From the NCBI GenBank assembly GCA_934140355.1, contig CAKPBH010000032.1:1-15393 (forward strand): a stretch of 15,393 nt of DNA. The letters are read 5' to 3'. Position numbers and translations under genes: made by a program. This DNA comes from an uncultured Bacilli bacterium (GTDB lineage: Bacteria; Bacillota_I; Bacilli_A; RF39; UBA660). The notes beneath the pieces were generated by a model. That model searched no databases, had not been told where the DNA came from, and was given only the letters and a program-made list of their open reading frames with translations. Shown piece after piece: positions 1 to 6,607 of the stretch; positions within the stretch are counted from its first letter, which is position 1, and every line of letters starts with the position of its first letter.

Positions 1-4
1 AAAT

Positions 5-53
5 AAAAATCATCGTAAACCCGTATAAATACTGGGATAAATGATGATTTTTT
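5..53. terminator. Hairpin terminator at left edge
   Basis: Arms AAAAATCATC (5-14) and GATGATTTTT (43-52) pair perfectly. A second inner stem is formed by CCC-GTAT and ATAC-GGG with a one-base bulge. The 3' arm ends in six T's (48-53), so it fits a plus-strand gene ending to the left of the window. The A-rich 5' arm would also let it work on the minus strand. Confidence 0.6.
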
Positions 54-357
54 ACTATATAAAGTACGAAAGTCGGGTTATATCATAAAATACTACTCAA
101 TTCAAAGACAAGCAAGAAATGACATTTTGCTACATTCAATAAAAGAAGTTCAATGCTATTTTTTTATAAAAAAAGTACTAATATAGCTTTAGAGTAACAA
201 TAAGTTGAGGATAATTTTATTTTATCTATTTTGTATCAATTTTTTTGTAAAAACACTTCCAAATTCCTTTATTTGTAATGAATTAGAGCTATTTTATATG
301 CCTTTAACAAAACTATAATGCTATTTAAAAAAGGATTAACAAAAATTGATGAATAGA
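54..357. other. Gene-free AT-rich stretch
   Basis: No convincing coding frame on either strand and no RNA family that I recognise. It holds long T and A runs, including a T7-A-T-A7-like tract near 160-176. No T-box Stem I elements (GGTG-type or AGAGA-type boxes) are visible here, which matters for judging the short leader downstream. Confidence 0.5.
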
Positions 358-386
358 TTGACAGATAAGTATTTTTATTTTAAAAT
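358..386 (+). promoter_or_regulatory. Promoter of the glyS T-box operon
   Basis: TTGACA at 358-363 is separated by exactly 17 bases from TAAAAT at 381-386. Transcription should start near 392-394, giving a leader of about 150 bases before the glyS start codon. Confidence 0.7.
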
Positions 387-392
387 AATATT

Positions 393-499
393 AAATCTAG
401 TTTGACGTGTAGATATGGAGTTGGCACCCATGGAGCGATATGAAAAGAGAGATTCTTAGGAATAAATAAGGTGGAACCGCGGGAAATACTCGTCCTTAT
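393..499 (+). promoter_or_regulatory. T-box riboswitch (glycyl), short form
   Basis: The conserved T-box AAGGTGGAACCGCG lies at 468-481. It folds into the canonical antiterminator: helix ATAAGG/CCTTAT (466-471 with 494-499), the seven-base TGGAACC bulge that binds the tRNA 3' end (472-478), then helix GCGGG/CTCGT (479-483 with 489-493). T-boxes read uncharged tRNA; the gene downstream makes this a glycine sensor. A GGC glycine triplet followed by A at 423-425 is a possible specifier. Only about 75 bases separate the predicted transcript start from the T-box, too short for canonical Stems I to III. A weak six-pair helix (393-398 with 450-456) could compete with the terminator arm. Confidence 0.85.
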
Positions 500-522
500 A
501 CTTTTTTAAGAATCTCTTTTTT
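443..522 (+). terminator. T-box regulated terminator
   Basis: AGAGATTCTTA (448-458) pairs perfectly with TAAGAATCTCT (507-517), followed by a T-run ending at 522. Two G-T pairs and two A-T pairs extend the stem inward (459-462 with 503-506). The whole antiterminator element is enclosed in its loop, whereas in the usual T-box the terminator uses the 3' strand of the antiterminator. Confidence 0.7.
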
Positions 523-542
523 GATAGAAATAGGAGGAATTT

Positions 543-1916
543 ATGGAAAAGTTAACAATGGAAAAAATGGTAAATTACTGTAAACAATATGGATTTATTT
601 ATCAAGGAAGTGAGATTTATGGAGGGTTAGCAAACACTTGGGATTATGGCCCTCTTGGATGTCGTCTGAAAAATAATATTAAAGATTTATGGAGAAAACG
701 TTTTATTCAAGAAAATAAAAATAGTTATGAAATAGATGCCGATATTTTAATGCATCCCAAAGTGTGGGAGGCAAGTGGACATACAACTAGTTTTTCCGAC
801 CCTTTGGTAGATTGCCGAAGTTGTAAATCAAGATATCGTGCTGATAATTTAATATCAAGTTATACCTCTAAGGTTAATCCTGATCTCTTAAGTGATGAAG
901 AAATGATCCAGTATATCAAGGAGAATGGTATTAAATGTCCTAAGTGCGGAAAAAGCGATTTTACAGATATTCGGGAATTTAACTTGATGTTTGAAACTTA
1001 TCGTGGTGTAATTAAAGGAGATAAGAGTGGACTAGTTTATTTAAGACCAGAAACAGCACAGGGAGAGTTTGTTAATTTTTTGAATGTCCAAAGAACAATG
1101 AGAGCAAAAATTCCATTTGGAATTGGACAAATTGGAAAATCTTTTCGAAATGAAATTACACCGGGTAATTTTACTTTTCGAACAATAGAATTTGAACAAA
1201 TGGAACATCAATTCTTTTGCAAAGAAGGAACAGATAGTGGTTTTTATAAATTTTATAAGGAATATGCAATGAATTTTTGCAGAGATCTTGGAATCGATAC
1301 AGATAAGTTAAGATACCATGATCATGATAAGTTGGCTCATTATGCAAAAGAAGCCTGCGATATTGAATATTTGTTTCCAATGGGATGGGGAGAGTTATGG
1401 GGAACACATAATCGTACCAATTATGATTTGTCTAGGCACCAAGAGTTCTCCGGAGTATCTCAAGAATATTTGGATCCTGTAGACAATACAAAATATATTC
1501 CTTATGTAATTGAATCATCCGTTGGTTGTGATAGACTTACACTTGCTTTGCTTTGTGATAGTTACCGAGAAGAAGATTTAGGAGATGGAACAACAAGAGA
1601 GGTGATGGGCTTCATTCCAGCTCTTGCCCCATATAAAGTAGCTGTTCTTCCTTTAGTGAAAAAATATCATAGTGAGTATGCAAAGGAACTTAAAGAAAAA
1701 CTTTCTAAACATTTTATGTGTACTTATGATGAAACAGGAAGTATTGGTAAGCGTTATCGAAGATGTGATGCCATTGGAGTTCCTTACTGTATTACTGTTG
1801 ATGATGAAACTTTAAATCATGGTAAAGTAACTTTAAGAAACAGAGATACCATGGAGCAAATTATCCTTTCAGTTGCAGAAATAGAAACATATATTAGGGA
1901 GAAAATTCAATTCTAA
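543..1916 (+). CDS. glyS: Glycyl-tRNA synthetase, single-chain dimeric type
   Basis: This enzyme charges tRNA-Gly with glycine in the cytoplasm using ATP. At 457 residues it has the usual length of the alpha2 class II enzyme found in many Bacillota, unlike the two-subunit glyQ/glyS form. The class II motif 2 region FRNE (201-204) is followed by the TPGNFTFRTIEFEQME stretch, and motif 3 carries GCDR (328-331). Four cysteines (C91, C94, C132, C135) in CxxC pairs form a likely zinc site in the insertion domain. The anticodon-binding domain starts near LAPYKVAVLP (361-370). The start at 543 is fixed by AGGAGG at 532-537, five bases upstream. Expression is governed by the T-box leader, and the stop overlaps the next start by one base. 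Confidence 0.97.
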   Translation: MEKLTMEKMVNYCKQYGFIYQGSEIYGGLANTWDYGPLGCRLKNNIKDLWRKRFIQENKNSYEIDADILMHPKVWEASGHTTSFSDPLVDCRSCKSRYRADNLISSYTSKVNPDLLSDEEMIQYIKENGIKCPKCGKSDFTDIREFNLMFETYRGVIKGDKSGLVYLRPETAQGEFVNFLNVQRTMRAKIPFGIGQIGKSFRNEITPGNFTFRTIEFEQMEHQFFCKEGTDSGFYKFYKEYAMNFCRDLGIDTDKLRYHDHDKLAHYAKEACDIEYLFPMGWGELWGTHNRTNYDLSRHQEFSGVSQEYLDPVDNTKYIPYVIESSVGCDRLTLALLCDSYREEDLGDGTTREVMGFIPALAPYKVAVLPLVKKYHSEYAKELKEKLSKHFMCTYDETGSIGKRYRRCDAIGVPYCITVDDETLNHGKVTLRNRDTMEQIILSVAEIETYIREKIQF

Positions 1917-2398
1917 TGATTCATTTACGTACGTTTAATTTAGAAAAGATAGATGAGATTAAACATTATGATTTACTGATGAATTTGGATAGGGACGCTA
2001 AGGTAAAAGGATATATTTCTCAAAATTTCCTTGAATGGATTGAAAAACAGCAATCAATAAGCGATGATAAAATTGAGTTAGGAAAGTCATATGTTATTGA
2101 AAAAGATAACAAGTATATAGGAATTGTTGGTAGTTTGAATTTTTCTAGTACAGGAATACTAGAAGTTTGGTACACAATAAAGAAAAACTTAAGAGAAAAA
2201 GGATATGGGGAGAAAATTTTAGCAGAAATTACCCCTTATTTAATAGAGAATGTTCAAGGATTAAACGATATAGAACTAAAAATAGATAAAAAAAATAAAG
2301 CTAGTCAAAAAGTAGCTCTTCGTAATGGCTATATATTAGAGGACGAAGATAAAACCAATAATATGGATATCTATCATTACTTTGGGAGAAAGCGTTAA
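1916..2398 (+). CDS. GNAT family N-acetyltransferase
   Basis: A 160-residue protein with the GNAT fold, which moves an acetyl group from acetyl-CoA to an amine; the substrate cannot be told from sequence. The acetyl-CoA binding motif A is visible as REKGYGEKIL (93-102), and motif B as the segment DKKNKASQKVALRNGY (124-139), where the N, the A and the GY near the end are typical. Its ATG shares one base with the glyS stop (TAATG), so it is translationally coupled and under the same T-box control. The nearest ribosome site is AGGGAG at 1896-1901, 14 bases away. A role in modifying a tRNA, peptide or ribosomal protein is possible but unproven. Confidence 0.85.
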   Translation: MIHLRTFNLEKIDEIKHYDLLMNLDRDAKVKGYISQNFLEWIEKQQSISDDKIELGKSYVIEKDNKYIGIVGSLNFSSTGILEVWYTIKKNLREKGYGEKILAEITPYLIENVQGLNDIELKIDKKNKASQKVALRNGYILEDEDKTNNMDIYHYFGRKR

Positions 2399-2551
2399 GA
2401 ATAAAATATTCAAGCATTACTTCCTAATTTTCTTTATTACACCAGCCTCTTAATAAAATGCTACTTTTCTATTTAGTAAATAAAAATTTAATCTTTTACC
2501 TTTTCTCCTTCTAAAGCTAAAAAATAAAAAATAGTAATTTGAAAGGAAAAG

Positions 2552-2591
2552 ATCTAAAAAGCACATTTCATTTTGAATGTGTTTTTTAGAT
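2552..2591. terminator. Hairpin terminator after the glyS operon
   Basis: A 16-pair stem with one G-T pair (2552-2567 with 2576-2591) and an eight-base loop. The 3' arm contains six T's (2582-2587). The matching A-run in the 5' arm makes it potentially bidirectional. It sits about 150 bases after the acetyltransferase stop. Confidence 0.65.
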
Positions 2592-2739
2592 TGTATGACA
2601 ATTTTAGTTTTTATTGATTGTTCTAATTTCCAGCCTCTTAAAACTGAAGAAACATGATTTTAATACAAGATTATCTTTTTTACGCAGTCAAGATAATTTT
2701 ATGTTTCAATTCAGTCAAATAAAATTAAGGAATAAAAGA

Positions 2740-2814
2740 ATACTTTTAGTTAAAGTTCGGTTAGGTAAAATATGAAATAAAATGATATTTTCCTAAAAAA
2801 TAGTCTAAAAGTAT
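2740..2814. repeat. Nested inverted repeat
   Basis: Outer arms ATACTTTTAG (2740-2749) and CTAAAAGTAT (2805-2814) are a perfect 10-base inverted repeat. Inside them TTAGGTAAAATAT (2761-2773) pairs with ATATTTTCCTAA (2785-2796) through 12 pairs with one bulged T. The loop is 11 bases. No T-run follows, so it is not a simple terminator. Confidence 0.55.
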
Positions 2815-2925
2815 CAAAAAAATCGAAAGACAGTCAAAAAATTTATATTTTTAATTAATAGATATATTTCTAAAACATCAAATTTACTTTTTGTTTATAA
2901 GGGTTTATCTGTAAATTTCATTTCC

Positions 2926-2953
2926 TTGACTGAACTGTAACTTAAGATAGTAT
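2926..2953 (+). promoter_or_regulatory. Promoter of the activase gene
   Basis: TTGACT at 2926-2931 and TAGTAT at 2948-2953, 16 bases apart. The -35 box is contained in TTGACTGAA, the reverse complement of TTCAGTCAA at 2710-2718. Confidence 0.5.
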
Positions 2954-3043
2954 TAAAAAATCGCAAATTGTAGATTAATTCTTTCTTTTTTGTTGCATAG
3001 ATTTGATTCTTTATTTCATATCATTAACAAAGGAGGAAAGATG

Positions 3044-4000
3044 ATGGAGAAAGCTTATATGGGAATTGATATTGGTTCCATTTCAACAAAAGCGGTTATT
3101 ATTGATGAATATTGTCATATCATTGCTAGTGAATATTTATATACAGAAGGAAATCCAATAGGGGCAGTAAAAAAAATTATCAGTATTTTAAAGAAAAAAA
3201 TGGACTTTACGAAATATCAGGTGGTATCGATTGGGACAACAGGGTCTGCTAGAAAATTAATTGGTAGCCTATTAGGGGCTAGTATAGTTAAAAATGAGAT
3301 TACAGCACATGCAATTGGAACAACGTCTATTTATCCTGATGTGCGGACAATTTTTGAAATAGGCGGACAAGATTCTAAGATTATTCTTTTAAAAAATGGA
3401 ATTGTGGTAGATTATGCAATGAATACCTTATGTGCGGCCGGAACGGGATCTTTTTTGAGTTCACAGTCTAAGCGATTAGGTGTTGATGTGAAAGATTTTG
3501 GTGGGATTGCCTTAAAAAGTAAAAATCCTACTTTAATTGCAGCTAGATGTACGGTTTTTGCAGAATCTGATTTGGTTCATAAAGCCCAAGTTGGTTGTTT
3601 AAAGGAAGATTTGATTGCGGGATTATGTCGGAGTGTGGCAGTAAATTATTTAAATAATGTTGGTAAGGGTAAGAAAATTTTGGGACCGATTGTTTTTCAA
3701 GGGGGAGTTAGTAAAAATATTGGTGTTGTTCATGCTTTTGAGGAACTTACAGGAGAAAAAATTTTGGTCGATGAGAATTCTCATTTGATGGGTGCTTTAG
3801 GTGTTGCAATTTTAGCAATGAGAGAGGGAAAGGAAGAAGTATTTTCTTTTGATATTGAAAATGTTTCCTTTGAAACAAAGGGAATAAATTGTCATGGATG
3901 TGCGAATTGTTGTGAGATTATTTGTGTAAAGAGGGATAATAAAATTATTGATTCGTGGGGTAACAGATGCGAGAAGGGTCAAATAAAAGTGGCAAGTTAA
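3044..4000 (+). CDS. 2-hydroxyacyl-CoA dehydratase activase-like ATPase (BadF/BadG/HgdC family)
   Basis: A 318-residue member of the ASKHA-fold family, whose known members bind a [4Fe-4S] cluster between two subunits and use ATP to push an electron into a partner dehydratase or reductase. The phosphate loop GIDIGSISTKAVI (7-19), the second ATP motif IGGQDSK (106-112) and the cluster cysteines C130 (in CAAGTGSF) and C169 (in RCTVFAESD) are all present. After the ATPase, a tail carries six cysteines (C283, C286, C289, C290, C294, C309) ending in GNRCEKG. A tail of this kind is known from the long activase proteins, where a further domain follows; here the protein stops. AGGAGG at 3031-3036 supports ATG 3044 (or 3041). 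No partner dehydratase lies nearby, so the substrate is unknown. Confidence 0.85.
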   Translation: MEKAYMGIDIGSISTKAVIIDEYCHIIASEYLYTEGNPIGAVKKIISILKKKMDFTKYQVVSIGTTGSARKLIGSLLGASIVKNEITAHAIGTTSIYPDVRTIFEIGGQDSKIILLKNGIVVDYAMNTLCAAGTGSFLSSQSKRLGVDVKDFGGIALKSKNPTLIAARCTVFAESDLVHKAQVGCLKEDLIAGLCRSVAVNYLNNVGKGKKILGPIVFQGGVSKNIGVVHAFEELTGEKILVDENSHLMGALGVAILAMREGKEEVFSFDIENVSFETKGINCHGCANCCEIICVKRDNKIIDSWGNRCEKGQIKVAS

Positions 4001-4740
4001 TTTCATTTCATTTTAGTTATTATATCATGGCTCTTTTTTATGTATTAGCTGGGTATTTTTTAAATTTAATTATTTTTACGATTTTGATTTTGGTGCATGA
4101 ATTTGGTCATTGTTTAGCGGCTCTTTTATGTCATTTTCGTATTGATAAGGTAGTAATTTATCCTTTTGGTGGGAAAACTACTTTAGATATTGGGTATAAT
4201 CGAGATATTCATTTAGAATTATTTGTTGCATCATTTGGTGTGATTTTGCAGTTTGTTTTTTATTTGGTGCTTTGTTTTTTTCATCAAAAATACTTCATTA
4301 GAACTTATGCTATGGATTTATTTACGCTCTATCACAGAGAGATTATTCTTTTTAACTTGTTACCAATTTATCCTTTGGATGGTGGAAAGATAATGAATAT
4401 GTTACTTTGTTTTATCTTTCCTTATCGTCTTTCTAATGAGATTACGATTTTCTTATCGGGGATAAGTATTTTCTTTTTCTTTGTTCTTTATCGTTTTAAT
4501 TATGCCAATATCATGATTGTTAGTGTATTAATTTTTTATTTGTATCAATTTTATCAAAAAAGACACTATATTTATCAAAGATTTTTATTAGAGCGATATT
4601 TATCGCCTGTTTCTTATCCCAAAGTAAAGATTGTTAAAAATATCTATTCTTTTTATCGAAATCGAGTACACTATATCAAAACAAAAAAAGATAAACTAAA
4701 GGAAGAAGAAGTTTTAAAAAAATATTTTCAACGCCAATGA
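3967..4740 (+). CDS. SpoIVFB-like M50 site-2 metalloprotease
   Basis: A 257-residue integral membrane zinc protease that should cut substrates within the membrane. The zinc motif HEFGH (44-48) lies in a hydrophobic segment, and the third-ligand motif appears as NLLPIYPLDGGK with N130 and D138. About six membrane segments are seen, then a basic cytoplasmic tail (about 195-257) with no recognisable CBS domain. The N-terminal layout resembles SpoIVFB, which activates pro-sigma-K in spore formers; no SpoIVFA partner is present, so the substrate is open. The ATG at 3967 overlaps the activase gene by 34 bases and has only a GGGG ribosome site (3957-3960), which suggests translational coupling. The next ATG (4027) has no ribosome site and would cut into the first membrane segment. 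The stop is TGA. Confidence 0.85.
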   Translation: MREGSNKSGKLISFHFSYYIMALFYVLAGYFLNLIIFTILILVHEFGHCLAALLCHFRIDKVVIYPFGGKTTLDIGYNRDIHLELFVASFGVILQFVFYLVLCFFHQKYFIRTYAMDLFTLYHREIILFNLLPIYPLDGGKIMNMLLCFIFPYRLSNEITIFLSGISIFFFFVLYRFNYANIMIVSVLIFYLYQFYQKRHYIYQRFLLERYLSPVSYPKVKIVKNIYSFYRNRVHYIKTKKDKLKEEEVLKKYFQRQ

Positions 4741-4741
4741 C

Positions 4742-4779
4742 TATACAAAAAATATTTTTTTTGCTATACTAAAGTATAG
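4742..4779 (+). promoter_or_regulatory. Extended -10 promoter with palindrome
   Basis: TATACT at 4765-4770 is preceded by TGC, an extended -10. A weak TATACA -35 lies 17 bases upstream (4742-4747). The -10 is embedded in the perfect palindrome CTATACT-AA-AGTATAG (4764-4779), and a further CTATAC half-site starts at 4741. A repressor bound here would block the promoter. Confidence 0.6.
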
Positions 4780-4795
4780 TAGGAGAGTGTTAGAT

Positions 4796-6562
4796 ATGGG
4801 TATTAAGATTATGGGACTAATGGTTATGTTTTTATTAGTGATTTTTTATTGGTACAATAAAGATAAGTTTTGTAAAAAGAATCATTTTTATCAGTATTTT
4901 TTAATTCTTAATTATCTTTTTTTCTTTTTTGATGTGATAGGAGAGGCTTTTTTTCCAAACGATGCTAGCGTACTACATTATCTTTTTTTAATTGCTATTG
5001 ATTTAGGGTTTACTTTTTATGTACTTCATCATTATATTGAAGAGAAATATTCTTATCAGTCGAGTTTGCTTGAAAAAAAAAGGAAGAATTTGCTATTTCT
5101 TTATGGGGGAGTTTTTGGATTAGAGGGAATTTTCTTTCTTTGTTGTTCTAAAATCACTTTTTTTGGTCTTTCTTTTGGAATGTTTCTTTTCATGATTAAT
5201 GTTGTCTTCTTTCTATTTGTTTTAATTTTTCTTGGAAATAAGATGAAGGCTAGGGATACTTTTCATTTTTGTATTTTGTTCTTACTTCAGGCTTTAGGTG
5301 CTATTTTAGAGGTTCATTTTCCGCAAATTGGTTTTTCTTCTATTGCTTGTGTACTGGGAATGTTATATCTTTATTTAACACTAGAGAATATGGGAATTGA
5401 AGAATTAGAGGTTTTGCGTGTTGAAAATGCTTATCAAAAAGAAAAAGCCATCGATAAGATTGCTTTTTTGAAAAATATTTCGCATGAAATTAGGACGCCA
5501 ATTAATACAATTGATGGATTTAGTCAGATGATTATGGATAATGATGATATTACTTCTATTAAAAAAGATGTTTTGGATATGAGGATTGCTTCTAGGGATC
5601 TTATTGATGTTATTAATGGGATGATTGATTTATCGATTATTGAGTCAGGGGAGTTGAAAATTATTCCTGAAGACTATAATGTTTATGATATGTTTGATAG
5701 TGTTATTGATATTGTGCATGCGAAATTAAGAGAAAAGAGTGTTGAATTAGAGGTAGTAATCGAAAAAGATATTCCTGAGGTTTTATGGGGAGATTCAGAG
5801 AGAATTAGTCAGGTAATTTTAAATTTGATGAAAAATGCGATTAAGAGAACAGAAAAAGGAAAGATTACTTTGGCGGTTCGGCGAATTAAATCAGATACTT
5901 TGTGTCGTTTAAAGATTGAAATTAAGGATACAGGAGATGTTATTTCTAAAGAAGAATTGGAGCGTATTTTTTCTTCTTCCTTCTCTTCTTTTGAAGGAAA
6001 CTTGAATTTGGCTGTAACTCGATACTTAATTGATAAGATGAATGGTAGTTTAGAGGTTGATAATACTTATCATGAAGGAAATTGCTTTGTTATTACTTTA
6101 GACCAGAAAATTATTCGGGAGCATCAAGATAAAAGTAAGAGAAAAGAAAAGGTATTAAAACCTTTTCTGGCACAAGATAAAAGAATTTTGATTGTTGATG
6201 ATAATAAATTAAATTTAAAAGTAGCTTCGCGGTTACTTATGCCTTATCATCCTGTGATTGTGGAGGCTAGTAGTGGGCAAGAATGTTTAGATATTTTAGA
6301 TACTGACCATGATTTTGATTTGATTTTAATGGATGATTTGATGCCTGGTTTGAGTGGAACAGATACAATGCATTTAATTAAAAAAATTGGGAGGGTTGAT
6401 GGTTACTATATTCCTGTTGTAGCATTAACGGCTAATGCAGTATCTGGGCAGAGGGAAAAATATCTAGAGATGGGATTTGATGATTATTTATCTAAACCAA
6501 TTGATCGGTATGAATTAGATTTAATTTTGAAAAAGTATTTGAAGGGAAATTTGTCGAAATAA
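4796..6562 (+). CDS. Membrane hybrid histidine kinase with receiver domain
   Basis: A 588-residue sensor. Residues 1 to about 197 hold six or seven hydrophobic segments. A short coiled linker leads to the HisKA dimerisation domain with phospho-accepting H230 in FLKNISHEIRTP. The ATPase domain keeps the N box (NLMKNAIKRT, N347), but the G1 box reads DTGDV and the G2 box GNLNLAV in place of GTGLGL, so ATP binding looks impaired. The receiver domain (about 463-585) is intact: DD at 468-469, acceptor D513 in LILMDD, K567 in SKPI. The family passes phosphate from H to D and then to an HPt protein, and one is encoded at 7892-8251. ATG 4796 is chosen because AGGAG (4781-4785) sits ten bases away; the in-frame GTG at 4787 lies directly on that site. 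Confidence 0.88.
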   Translation: MGIKIMGLMVMFLLVIFYWYNKDKFCKKNHFYQYFLILNYLFFFFDVIGEAFFPNDASVLHYLFLIAIDLGFTFYVLHHYIEEKYSYQSSLLEKKRKNLLFLYGGVFGLEGIFFLCCSKITFFGLSFGMFLFMINVVFFLFVLIFLGNKMKARDTFHFCILFLLQALGAILEVHFPQIGFSSIACVLGMLYLYLTLENMGIEELEVLRVENAYQKEKAIDKIAFLKNISHEIRTPINTIDGFSQMIMDNDDITSIKKDVLDMRIASRDLIDVINGMIDLSIIESGELKIIPEDYNVYDMFDSVIDIVHAKLREKSVELEVVIEKDIPEVLWGDSERISQVILNLMKNAIKRTEKGKITLAVRRIKSDTLCRLKIEIKDTGDVISKEELERIFSSSFSSFEGNLNLAVTRYLIDKMNGSLEVDNTYHEGNCFVITLDQKIIREHQDKSKRKEKVLKPFLAQDKRILIVDDNKLNLKVASRLLMPYHPVIVEASSGQECLDILDTDHDFDLILMDDLMPGLSGTDTMHLIKKIGRVDGYYIPVVALTANAVSGQREKYLEMGFDDYLSKPIDRYELDLILKKYLKGNLSK

Positions 6563-6563
6563 T

Positions 6564-6592
6564 TTGACTAAATTTCTTTTTTCTTTTATAAT
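6564..6592 (+). promoter_or_regulatory. Consensus promoter of the M23 peptidase gene
   Basis: TTGACT (6564-6569) begins right after the kinase stop codon, and TATAAT (6587-6592) follows after exactly 17 bases. The start of transcription should fall near 6599, only about nine bases before the ATG at 6608. Confidence 0.8.
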
Positions 6593-6607
6593 GATTATGG
6601 TGGTAGG

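Larger units (their letters stand above)
2399..3043. other. Long intergenic region, 645 bases
   Basis: No coding frame with a ribosome site is seen on either strand. It holds a terminator hairpin (2552-2591), a nested inverted repeat (2740-2814), four copies of CAGTCAA counting both strands, a 12-base direct repeat CCAGCCTCTTAA (2442-2453 and 2630-2641) and the promoter of the next gene. Confidence 0.6.
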
